From Alphaproteobacteria bacterium (GTDB lineage Bacteria > Pseudomonadota > Alphaproteobacteria > Reyranellales > Reyranellaceae): 6,033 bases of DNA. Below are positions 1-5,777 of this stretch, one piece after another. Below the pieces are notes generated by a model, which saw nothing but the letters and a program-made list of their open reading frames with translations, did no database searches and was not told where the DNA came from. The stretch is from NCBI GenBank assembly GCA_005884705.1, contig VBAF01000438.1, positions 1 to 6,033 of the forward strand. Reading direction: 5' to 3'. Numbering within the stretch: the first letter of the stretch is position 1; each line of letters begins with the position of its first letter. Made by a program: the position numbers and the translations under genes.

Positions 1-225
1 GGGCAGGGCGTCACGGTCAACAATCTGGCGCCCGGCGCCATCCTGACGGCGCGCAACCGCGCCCAAATGGTGACGGAAGCCGAGGCGCTGGTGCAGCGCA
101 TCCCGGCCGGCCGGCTCGGCCGACCCGAAGATCTCGCGGGCGCGGCTCTCCTGCTGTGCTCGGATGCCGGCGCCTATATCAACGGCGTGAATCTTTACGT
201 CGATGGTGGCCGGGCCATCGCATGA
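1..225 (+). CDS. Short-chain dehydrogenase/reductase (SDR), C-terminal fragment
   Basis: This is the last 74 codons of an SDR-family NAD(P)-dependent oxidoreductase; the 5' end lies outside the window. Read in frame 1, it opens GQGVTVNNLAPGAI. That matches the strand and 'PG' loop that follow the YxxxK helix in classical SDRs and shape the nicotinamide and substrate pocket. The end matches the classical C-terminus: RIPAGRLGRPEDLAGAALLLCSDAGAYINGVNLYVDGG, where the R-x-G-x-P-E-D helix start, the 'Y-NG' turn and the terminal 'VDGG' are diagnostic. The Rossmann glycine motif and the catalytic Ser-Tyr-Lys are not in view, so substrate and cofactor preference cannot be judged. The gene ends TGA at 223-225, 2 nt from the stop codon of the opposing oxidoreductase gene, leaving no room for a separate terminator. 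The family assignment is secure; the specific function is unknown. Confidence 0.9.
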   Translation, partial: GQGVTVNNLAPGAILTARNRAQMVTEAEALVQRIPAGRLGRPEDLAGAALLLCSDAGAYINGVNLYVDGGRAIA

Positions 226-227
226 TC

Positions 228-1073
228 TCAGGCCGCCGCCCGCATTGCCGCCGCGCCCGCGTCGAGCACCGGCAGCACCTTGTCCTTGGCCTCCGGCGGC
301 ACGCCGAACACGATGCGGTCGACGCCGGCGTCGCGGGCGCGCTTCAAGGCGTCAACGTCCGGCCGCACGCCGAACAGGGTGACCGGCACGTCCTCCGGTT
401 TGCGGCCCGCCGCCGCCAGCATCTCGTGGAACGGCTTGATCATGTCGAGCGTGTCGCCGCCGCGGCCGCCGATCGGCATCCAGCCGTTGCCGTAGGCGAC
501 GGCGCGGCGCGCGCCCTGCGGGAAGCCGCCGCCGACGATGATCGGCGGATGCGGCTTCTGCACCGGCTTGGGCCACATCATCATCTCGTCGAACTTCACC
601 ATGTCGCCCGCGTATTTCGGCTTCGAGCGCGCCCAGATCTCCTTCATCGCCTCGATGCGCTCGCGCATCAGCTTGAAGCGCGTCTTGAAGTCGGTGCCGT
701 GGTCGGCCATCTCCTCGGCGTTCCAGCCGCCGCCTATGCCGAACAGCAGGCGGCCGTTGCTGAGCCGATCGACCGTGGAGACTTCCTTGGCGGTGTGGAT
801 GGGATCGCGCTGCACCACCAGGCAGACGCCGGTGCCGAGCTTGATCGTCTTGGTGACGACCGCGGCGGCGCCCATCGCCACGAACGGATCGTAGGTGTCG
901 TAGTACCACTTCGGCAGCTCGGGCCCGCCGGGCCACGGCGACTTGCGGCTGGTCGGGATGTGGCTGTGCTCGGGGAACCAGACCGATTCGAAGCCGCGCG
1001 CCTCGGCCTCCCGGGCCAATTCGTGCGGCGCGATCGCATAGTCGGTCGGAAACATCGTGACGCCGAACTGCAT
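228..1073 (-). CDS. LLM-class oxidoreductase, probably F420- or flavin-dependent (TIGR03619-like)
   Basis: This 281-residue protein belongs to the bacterial luciferase-like (LLM) TIM-barrel superfamily. Visible hallmarks are the N-terminal strand MQFGVTMFPTDYAI, then ARGFESVWFPEHSHIP (about residues 26-40), GTGVCLVVQRDPIHTAKEVSTVD (81-102), LSNGRLLFGIGGGWNAEE (104-121) and the C-terminal WPKPVQKPHPPIIVGGG (167-183). This pattern and the length fit the group annotated as 'probable F420-dependent oxidoreductase, TIGR03619 family'. Members carry out hydride transfer with F420H2 or, in related groups, FMN; the true cofactor cannot be read from the sequence. No signal peptide is present, so it should be cytoplasmic. 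The ATG at 1073 is supported by an AGGAGG about 5 nt upstream. It is the last gene of the aldolase-amidase-oxidoreductase set, starts 9 nt after the amidase stop, and was probably translated with it. The substrate is unknown. Confidence 0.92.
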   Translation of the reverse strand: MQFGVTMFPTDYAIAPHELAREAEARGFESVWFPEHSHIPTSRKSPWPGGPELPKWYYDTYDPFVAMGAAAVVTKTIKLGTGVCLVVQRDPIHTAKEVSTVDRLSNGRLLFGIGGGWNAEEMADHGTDFKTRFKLMRERIEAMKEIWARSKPKYAGDMVKFDEMMMWPKPVQKPHPPIIVGGGFPQGARRAVAYGNGWMPIGGRGGDTLDMIKPFHEMLAAAGRKPEDVPVTLFGVRPDVDALKRARDAGVDRIVFGVPPEAKDKVLPVLDAGAAAMRAAA

Positions 1074-1078
1074 GGTGT

Positions 1079-1084
1079 CCTCCT
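1079..1084 (-). promoter_or_regulatory. Shine-Dalgarno of the LLM oxidoreductase, overlapping the amidase stop
   Basis: Read on the minus strand, TTTAGGAGGACACC precedes the oxidoreductase ATG. The consensus AGGAGG shares its first two bases with the amidase TAG stop (1085-1083). A ribosome finishing the amidase therefore ends on top of the next gene's SD, a typical arrangement for translational coupling. It also fixes the ATG at 1073 as the oxidoreductase start. Confidence 0.85.
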
Positions 1085-2741
1085 AAAGTGCCGGCAGGCC
1101 GGGCGGCGGCTTGCGCGCATTCGATGCCTGCTCGTAGGCGTAGGCCAGCCGCAGCAGCTTGGCCTCGCTCCAGGCGCGGCCGGCGAAGGTGACGCCGAGC
1201 GGGTAGTCCGGCGTGTCCTTGCCGTCGACGCCGGCGATCAACCCGCCCGGCACCTGGACGCTGGGATAGCCCGCCTTGGCCGCGATCGCAGCACCCGCGG
1301 TGCCGGCGAAGACTACCGCGTCGAGCTTGTGCTGGGTCATGTAGGCGTCGAGCCCGCGCTCCTTGGCGGCGAGCAGATCCATCGCGCGGGCCGACTTGTA
1401 TTCGAGCTCCGAGAGGTCGCCGCGGGTGGCTTGCGCGGCAAGGAACAGGTCCTGGCCGAAGCGCAGGCACTTGTCGGCATTCGCCTGGTTGAAGGCGATG
1501 ATGTCGGCCATCGTCTTGGTCTTGGTGCCGACCGCCCAGTCACGCAGATAGAGATTGAGATCGTGCTTCAGCTCGTAAATGAACACGATCGGCGGCGCGG
1601 CCGGGTTACCCTTGTTGCGGCTGAGCGGGTTGCGGTTGAGCACGGCCATGGTCGTTCCCGGCCCGCCGATCCAGCCCGCGGTCGGCATGCTGGCGCGCAC
1701 GATCGTCGCGCCGGCGTCCTGCAGCACGGTGATCGCCTGCGCCATCACCGCTTTCGAGCGTGTTGGCAGCTTGCCGAAGTAGACGTCGTTGAGCGGATCG
1801 TCGGGGTCGCTCGGCACGCCAATGCGCGCGCCCTTCAGCCCGTCCTTGTCGAGCCCCGCGGTGTAGTCGTTCGGCCGCTGCAGAGGCTGGGTCGCCGGAT
1901 CCTGCGGATCGCGCGCGGCCAGCACGTTCAGCAGAATCGCCGAGTCGCGCACGGTGCGGGTGAGCGGCCCAGCCGTGTCCTGGCTGTGGGCGATCGGCAG
2001 GATGCCGGCGCGGCTGATCAGGCCCACGCTGGGCTTCACCGTGACCAGGCCGTTCTGATTCGCCGGGCTCAAGAGAGAGCTCGAGGTCTCGGTGCCGATC
2101 GCCGCCGCGCACAGGCCCGCCGCGACCGCCACCGCCGAGCCGGCACTCGATCCGCCGGGCAGCACGACGGGGATGCCGCGATCGTCGAGCAGCGCCGACG
2201 CGTAGGGGTTCTTCACCTGGCCGCCGAGCGAGCTGTAGCCCGACGGCATGTCGACCGCGAGGATGTTGGCGAACTCCGTGAGGTTCGCCTTGCCGAGGAT
2301 CACCGCGCCCGCCGCGCGCAGCTGCTTGACCACCGTGGCATCGGCCTTGGCGCGCGCCTGCTCGAGTGCCAGCGAGCCGGCGGTCGTGTGCTGCTTGTCG
2401 CCGGTGGCGATGTTGTCCTTCACCAGGATCGGCACGCCGGCGAGCGGCTGCTTGGCCGACGGCTTCACGCCATCCAGGCGAGCAGCGATCGCCTGCGCCT
2501 CGGGATTGACCTCGCGCACGGAATTGAGCGCCGGTCCGCTGCGATCGTAGGCCTCGATGCGGGCGAGATAGGCCCGCGTGAGCGCGCTTGCCGTGGTCGC
2601 GCCCTTTGCCAGGGCCTCCTGCACCTCGGCGAGCGAGGCGTTGTCGACTGGAACGGTCATCTGTGCCTCCGCCTGTCCCGCGGCGCCGGCGCCCAGTACG
2701 AACGGGAGCAGGGCAACGTCGCGGCGGGTTGGGTTAGCCAT
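1083..2741 (-). CDS. Amidase signature family amidohydrolase with a likely Tat-type leader
   Basis: This 552-residue amidase signature (AS) enzyme hydrolyses a carboxamide (or ester) through a Ser-cisSer-Lys triad. The triad is visible: Lys108 in PILVKDN, the cis-Ser Ser198 in LPGGSSAGS, and the nucleophile Ser222 in GTETSSSLLSPA, exactly 24 residues after Ser198 as in characterised members. Residues 1-27 look like an export leader: T5-R6-R7-D-V-A-L resembles a twin-arginine motif, followed by a hydrophobic stretch and an AEA-Q cleavage-like site, suggesting a periplasmic enzyme. The ATG at 2741 has only a weak GAGG about 10 nt upstream. Met28 (2660) has a better SD and would give a cytosolic 525-residue form. 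The gene starts 12 nt after the aldolase stop and overlaps the next gene's SD. AS enzymes are too broad for a substrate call; GatA is unlikely because of the leader and the absence of gatB or gatC nearby. Confidence 0.93.
   Translation of the reverse strand: MANPTRRDVALLPFVLGAGAAGQAEAQMTVPVDNASLAEVQEALAKGATTASALTRAYLARIEAYDRSGPALNSVREVNPEAQAIAARLDGVKPSAKQPLAGVPILVKDNIATGDKQHTTAGSLALEQARAKADATVVKQLRAAGAVILGKANLTEFANILAVDMPSGYSSLGGQVKNPYASALLDDRGIPVVLPGGSSAGSAVAVAAGLCAAAIGTETSSSLLSPANQNGLVTVKPSVGLISRAGILPIAHSQDTAGPLTRTVRDSAILLNVLAARDPQDPATQPLQRPNDYTAGLDKDGLKGARIGVPSDPDDPLNDVYFGKLPTRSKAVMAQAITVLQDAGATIVRASMPTAGWIGGPGTTMAVLNRNPLSRNKGNPAAPPIVFIYELKHDLNLYLRDWAVGTKTKTMADIIAFNQANADKCLRFGQDLFLAAQATRGDLSELEYKSARAMDLLAAKERGLDAYMTQHKLDAVVFAGTAGAAIAAKAGYPSVQVPGGLIAGVDGKDTPDYPLGVTFAGRAWSEAKLLRLAYAYEQASNARKPPPGLPAL
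2666..2670 (-). promoter_or_regulatory. Internal SD-like GGAGG ahead of amidase Met28
   Basis: On the minus strand GGAGG is followed by CACAG and then ATG (2660-2658), an optimal 5-nt spacing. It is stronger than the GAGG before the first ATG at 2741. Use of this start would remove the whole leader. The bases also encode the Ala-Glu-Ala-Gln cleavage-like site (GCG GAG GCA CAG), so the match may be a by-product of coding. Confidence 0.35.
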
Positions 2742-2753
2742 GGGGATTGGGCC

Positions 2754-3632
2754 TCACACCGGCATGGTGCGCTTCTGATGCGCGCGGCCGACCTTGGCTG
2801 TCTCCGGATTATGGCCGGCGATCACCCGCACGCCCTCGAGGCTGGCGGCGATGGTCTGCGCCGTGGCGCCTTCGAGGAAGGCGAGCTTGTTCTTCTTGCA
2901 GGCGGCGAGGACCTTGGCGCGCGCCTTTTCCATCTCGGCCGGGTAGGGGCGGCGCTGCAGGCTGGTGTAGCCCAGCGCGAGGCCGAGATCGCCCGGGCCC
3001 AGCTCGGCAAAGCCCAATCCAGGCACTGCCAAGATTTCGCCCGCCTTGTCGACTCCGGCGGGACTCTCGATCTTTACACCGAGCAAAAGCTCACCCTTGG
3101 GGCTGAGCGGCCAGGGTTCGGCCAAATTGAAGTATTCCTGCTGGCTAAGGCCCCAGATCGGCGCGGCGGTCGGCTCCGAGCCGCGGCCGCGGGAGCCGGT
3201 GCCAAGCTTGTCGGCGCCAACTTTGTGGTGCGGGAAGCGGCAAGCACGCACGAACTCCTTCACCGCGTCGGCCGCCTCGGCTTGGCAGAGCAAGATGCCA
3301 TGGACGCCGCGCGCCAGGATCTGGCGGAACTGCCAGGCGTTGAAGGCGACGTTGGGCCCGTCGATGCCGTTGACCGGCGCCTCGACGATCACCGCCGGGG
3401 TGAGATGGCCGGAGCGCGTCGGGCCGCCGTCGAGCAGGCCGCGCATGTATTCCTCGAGCCCGGTCATGTCGAAGGCGCCGTGCTCCATGCCGACATTGAT
3501 GTAGTCGGCCCAGGTCTTGGCGTCGGTACGGCCCTGGTCGTAGGTCAGCACGTGTCCGGTATGCGGGCCGTCGTAGTAGATCGCCTGCCCGGCTTCGAGC
3601 AGCTCGATGGCGCGGTTCAGTCGGCTACCCAT
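2754..3632 (-). CDS. HpcH/HpaI aldolase/citrate lyase family protein
   Basis: This 292-residue protein is related to the class II, metal-dependent HpcH/HpaI aldolases, which cleave 4-hydroxy-2-oxo acids to pyruvate (or a related oxo acid) and an aldehyde. Visible elements are INVGMEHGAFDM with His51 at the HpaI His45 position; TPAVIVEAPVNG (79-89); ILARGVHGILLCQAEAADAVKEFVRACRFP (105-134), the usual 'G-x-x-G-ilvp-x-v' helix; KIESPAG with metal-ligand candidate Glu189; and ELGPGDLGLALG with metal-ligand candidate Asp215. It is somewhat longer than typical 250-270-residue members, with extra sequence around 137-180. The codon aligned with the HpaI Arg70 position appears to be Glu84, so activity may differ. 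The ATG at 3632 was chosen because the family fold begins right after it; the open frame continues upstream only as antisense of the divergent receptor gene. A weak GGGGA lies 6 nt upstream. It is the first gene of the minus-strand set, and its stop is 12 nt from the amidase ATG. Confidence 0.88.
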   Translation of the reverse strand: MGSRLNRAIELLEAGQAIYYDGPHTGHVLTYDQGRTDAKTWADYINVGMEHGAFDMTGLEEYMRGLLDGGPTRSGHLTPAVIVEAPVNGIDGPNVAFNAWQFRQILARGVHGILLCQAEAADAVKEFVRACRFPHHKVGADKLGTGSRGRGSEPTAAPIWGLSQQEYFNLAEPWPLSPKGELLLGVKIESPAGVDKAGEILAVPGLGFAELGPGDLGLALGYTSLQRRPYPAEMEKARAKVLAACKKNKLAFLEGATAQTIAASLEGVRVIAGHNPETAKVGRAHQKRTMPV

Positions 3633-3645
3633 CGCGTTTCCCCAT
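3625..3645 (-). CDS. Possible seven-codon upstream ORF overlapping the aldolase start
   Basis: Reading leftward, an ATG at 3645-3643 begins MGKRDG and stops at TAG (3627-3625), in a different frame from the aldolase. It spans the aldolase ATG (3632-3630), and its stop lies only a few bases past it. It has the best SD of the area, GAGGA (minus strand, 3655-3651) with a 5-nt spacer, whereas the aldolase ATG has only GGGGA. This could be a leader peptide coupling translation to the aldolase by stop-and-restart, or chance. No peptide family can be recognised in six residues. Confidence 0.25.
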   Translation of the reverse strand: MGKRDG

Positions 3646-3698
3646 GGCTTTCCTCGCGCGCAGCATAGACCGTACACTCGCGCGAACGGGAGGAAAGA
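3633..3698. promoter_or_regulatory. Divergent promoter region between the aldolase and TctC-like genes
   Basis: These 66 bp separate two outward-reading units and must hold, or lie next to, the promoters for both unless transcription starts inside the opposite gene. The octamer CTCGCGCG occurs twice in direct orientation (3653-3660 and 3677-3684), 24 bp apart. TACACT (3673-3678, plus strand) and TATGCT (minus strand, about 3669-3664) are passable -10 elements, but neither has a good -35 box at the usual distance. The right end carries the GGGAGG SD (3688-3693) of the receptor gene, 5 nt before its ATG. The promoter role is inferred from layout. Confidence 0.5.
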
Positions 3699-4670
3699 AT
3701 GGTGAGATTGGGACGACGCGCCGCGTTGGTCGGCGCGGCATCGCTCGCGGCGGCACCGGCATGGGCGCAGGCCGGCTACCCCGAGCGCCCGATCCGCCTC
3801 GTGGTGCCGGCGGGCGCCGGCGGCCCGACCGATGTGGTCGCCCGCATCCTGCAGCCGCACCTCTCGCAGATCCTTGGCCAGCCGCTGGTCGTCGAGAACA
3901 AGGCCGGCGCCAGCGGCAACATCGGCTCGGCGATGGCCGCCCAGTCCACGCCGGACGGCTACACCCTGCTGATGGCGCCCTCGACCAACGCGCTCACGCC
4001 GGCACTCTACGGCAAGACCCTGGGCTATGACGTGGTCAATGGCGTCACCGGCATCGCCTACGTGGCCAGCGTGCCGCTGATCATCGTGGCGCCGGTCGAC
4101 GGCGCGAAGAGCCTGGCCGAGCTGATCGCCCTGCTGAAGAAGGAGCCCGCCAAACATTCCTACGCCTCTTCGGGCAATGGCGGCATGATCCATCTCGCGG
4201 GCTACCTGCTGCTCGAGCGCGCGGCGGCCGAGGCGCTGCATGTGCCTTATCGCGGTTCGGCGCCCGGCATGATCGATACCATCGCCGGGCGACACGCCTT
4301 CCAGGTCGACACGCTCGGCTCGAGCAAGGGCTTCCTCGACGGCGGCAAGCTCCGCGTGCTGGCGGTGATGGCCGACAAGCGCCTGCCGCAGCTGCCCGAC
4401 GTGCCGACGGTCGAGGAAGCCGCCGGTTTCAAGCTTGCAATCAACACCTGGTACGTGGCACAGGCCCCGGCAGGGACGCCGCGGCCGATCATCGACAAGC
4501 TGAACGCGGCATTCAACCAAGCCCTGAAGAACCCCGACGTCGTCAGGCGCATGAGCGAGCTGGCCATCGAGCCGATCCAGTCCACGCCGGAGCAGGCGAA
4601 GACGTTTTTCGACGGGCAGATGGCCTTCTGGGATCCGATCATCAAGGCATCCGGCGCCAAGCCGGAATAG
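3699..4670 (+). CDS. Tripartite tricarboxylate transporter substrate-binding protein (TctC/Bug family)
   Basis: This 323-residue periplasmic receptor is of the Bug/TctC family, which binds carboxylates and other small acidic or amide solutes and passes them to a TctA/TctB permease. The leader is clear: basic MVRLGRR, a hydrophobic AALVGAASLAAA, and AWA-Q cleavage near residue 23. Family signatures follow in order: YPERPIRLVVPAGAGGPTDVVAR (27-49), the loop that clamps the ligand; PLVVENKAGASGNIGSAMAA (62-81); TPDGYTLLMA (84-93); HVPYRGSAPGMIDTIAG; and PQLPDVPTVEEAAG. Length is normal for the family, so the gene is intact. GGGAGG lies 5 nt before the ATG. The gene opens a plus-strand pair with the GST. 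No TctA or TctB is visible; orphan Bug receptors are common and may share a remote permease or act in sensing. The ligand cannot be predicted with confidence. Confidence 0.95.
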   Translation: MVRLGRRAALVGAASLAAAPAWAQAGYPERPIRLVVPAGAGGPTDVVARILQPHLSQILGQPLVVENKAGASGNIGSAMAAQSTPDGYTLLMAPSTNALTPALYGKTLGYDVVNGVTGIAYVASVPLIIVAPVDGAKSLAELIALLKKEPAKHSYASSGNGGMIHLAGYLLLERAAAEALHVPYRGSAPGMIDTIAGRHAFQVDTLGSSKGFLDGGKLRVLAVMADKRLPQLPDVPTVEEAAGFKLAINTWYVAQAPAGTPRPIIDKLNAAFNQALKNPDVVRRMSELAIEPIQSTPEQAKTFFDGQMAFWDPIIKASGAKPE

Positions 4671-4674
4671 GAGA
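4669..4674 (+). promoter_or_regulatory. Shine-Dalgarno of the GST gene, overlapping the receptor stop codon
   Basis: AGGAGA begins within the TAG stop of the TctC-like gene (4668-4670) and sits 5 nt before the GST ATG at 4680. The two genes are therefore almost certainly on one transcript and probably translationally coupled. The arrangement mirrors the amidase/oxidoreductase junction on the other strand. Confidence 0.8.
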
Positions 4675-4679
4675 GCGGC

Positions 4680-5366
4680 ATGATCAAGTTCTATTACAAT
4701 CTCGCGCCCAACCCGACCAAGGTCGCGCTGTGCCTCGAGGAGATGGCGCTACCCTACGAGCTGGTGCCGGTCGACACCCGCAAGGGCGACCAGCACAAAC
4801 CCGAGTTCCTCAAGGTCAATCCCAACGCCAAGGTGCCGGCGATCGTCGACGGCGACGCCACCGTGTTCGACAGCAACGCGATCCTGCTCTACCTCGCCGA
4901 CAAGACCGGCAAGTTCCAGCCGGCCAAGTCCGACAAGGCGCGCGGCGAGCTGCTGTCGTGGCTGATGTTCGTCGCCTCGGGCGTCGGGCCCTACTCGGGC
5001 CAGGCGGTGCATTTCCGCAATGTCGCGCCCGAGCCCAAGGACTATGCGCTGAACCGCTACGCCTTCGAGGCGCAGCGCCATTGGGGCATCCTCGAAGCGC
5101 GCCTGGCGTCGCGCAAATGGATGCTGGGTGATGCCTACACCGTGGTCGACATGGCGGTGTGGGGCTGGTCGCGGCTGATCCCCAACGTGCTCGGCGCCGA
5201 CGCGCCCAAGCAGTATCCCCATCTGCAGCGCCATCTCGGCGAGATCAACGCGCGGCCGGCGGCGCAGCGCGCGCTGGCGCTCAAGGACAAGCACGCTTTC
5301 AAGACCGAGATGGACGAGGCGGCGCGCCTCGCCATGTTCCCGCACCTCGGCAGGAAGGTCGCCTGA
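4680..5366 (+). CDS. Glutathione S-transferase family protein, YfcG/Nu-like
   Basis: This 228-residue cytosolic GST has an N-terminal thioredoxin-fold domain (about 1-80) and an all-helical C-terminal domain (about 88-205). The start, MIKFYYNLAPNPTKVALCLEEMALPYELVPVDTRKGDQHKPEFLKVNPNAKVPAIVD, parallels E. coli YfcG closely. Pro53 in KVPAIVD is the conserved cis-proline, and Asp64-Ser65 in VFDSNAILLYLADKTG is the site that holds the gamma-glutamyl group of glutathione. In the second domain, GVGPYSGQAVHFRNVAPE and the N-capping box YTVVDMAVWGW (153-163) also match that group. YfcG-like proteins mainly reduce disulfides using bound glutathione; from memory, Thr9 and Asn11 line that site in YfcG, and here Asn11 is kept while position 9 is Ala. 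The gene follows the receptor gene by 9 nt and ends 9 nt from the opposing STAS-like gene. The physiological substrate is unknown. Confidence 0.94.
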   Translation: MIKFYYNLAPNPTKVALCLEEMALPYELVPVDTRKGDQHKPEFLKVNPNAKVPAIVDGDATVFDSNAILLYLADKTGKFQPAKSDKARGELLSWLMFVASGVGPYSGQAVHFRNVAPEPKDYALNRYAFEAQRHWGILEARLASRKWMLGDAYTVVDMAVWGWSRLIPNVLGADAPKQYPHLQRHLGEINARPAAQRALALKDKHAFKTEMDEAARLAMFPHLGRKVA

Positions 5367-5375
5367 ACGGCAGCG

Positions 5376-5747
5376 TCAGATCGGATCGACCGGCTCGAAC
5401 GACGGGCTGGTCGCGCCGAGCTGGCGCAGCGCCTCGTCGATCGAGGACACGATCGCCGGCTCGCGCGCCGCGGTGCGGGCGAGCGTCCGCAGTTCGCCGT
5501 TGGACATGACCACGACGCGCTTGTAGCCGCGGTCGCCGGTGAGCTGTTGGCCGTGCTGCAGCAGCTTGGCTATCGGGACGGCGACCGTGGACACCGAAGT
5601 GAAATCCATCACGCCATGGCTCGGGCCATGACGCGCCGTGAAGCGCAACACGGCGTCGTCGAGTGCTGTGATGTCGCCCGAGCTCAGAACCCCGCTGACG
5701 CGGGCAAGCAGGATCTTCTGGCGGCGATCGAAGGCGAGCGTGAACAT
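5376..5747 (-). CDS. STAS/SpoIIAA-like domain protein
   Basis: This 123-residue soluble protein has no signal peptide or membrane segment. The alternating pattern MFTLAFDRRQKILLARVSGVLSSGDITALDDAVLRFTARHG (strand-strand-helix), then GVMDFTSVSTVAVPIAKLLQHGQQL (strand-loop-helix) and RVVVMSNGELRTLARTAAREP (strand-helix), is the layout of STAS or SpoIIAA-like domains. These act as protein-interaction modules, classically as anti-sigma factor antagonists. The loop after 'DFTSV' has Ser/Thr residues but no clear copy of the phosphorylated 'D-S-S-G' motif, so a phosphoswitch role is doubtful. The ATG at 5747 is the only start codon after the in-frame TAA at 5780-5778, and it has no obvious SD. It follows the 79-residue gene by 30 nt in the same frame, suggesting coupled expression. 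The domain call rests on pattern recognition; the role is unknown. Confidence 0.75.
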   Translation of the reverse strand: MFTLAFDRRQKILLARVSGVLSSGDITALDDAVLRFTARHGPSHGVMDFTSVSTVAVPIAKLLQHGQQLTGDRGYKRVVVMSNGELRTLARTAAREPAIVSSIDEALRQLGATSPSFEPVDPI

Positions 5748-5777
5748 CGCGGCGGCTGCGCCGGACGACGCCGTGCC

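Noticed and set aside
101..123. GGCC-rich palindromic stretch that could be a hairpin or repeat element
   Set aside because: It encodes the conserved SDR segment A-G-R-L-G-R-P, has no T-run after it and no second copy was noticed, so coding explains it.
352..1470. Minus-strand open frame of 372 residues spanning the amidase/oxidoreductase junction
   Set aside because: It is an out-of-frame shadow of two real genes; its Arg-rich, low-complexity translation matches no family.
156..3668. Open frame of 1,170 codons on the plus strand
   Set aside because: It is in exact register with three well-recognised minus-strand genes, and its Arg/Ala/His-rich translation has no recognisable domain. It is a by-product of the lack of TTA, CTA and TCA codons on the sense strand.
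3633..4520. N-terminal extension of the aldolase frame to 588 residues
   Set aside because: The extra 296 residues are antisense to the TctC-like receptor gene, which has a leader, an SD and full family motifs. Aldolase homology begins at the ATG at 3632.
4749..5345. Minus-strand open frame of 198 residues across the GST gene
   Set aside because: It is in register with the GST codons, is Arg/Leu/Val-rich with no known motif, and lies wholly inside a confidently identified gene.
5367..5400. Possible bidirectional terminator between the converging GST and STAS-like genes
   Set aside because: Only 9 nt lie between the stops, and I could find neither a convincing stem-loop nor a T-tract nearby.
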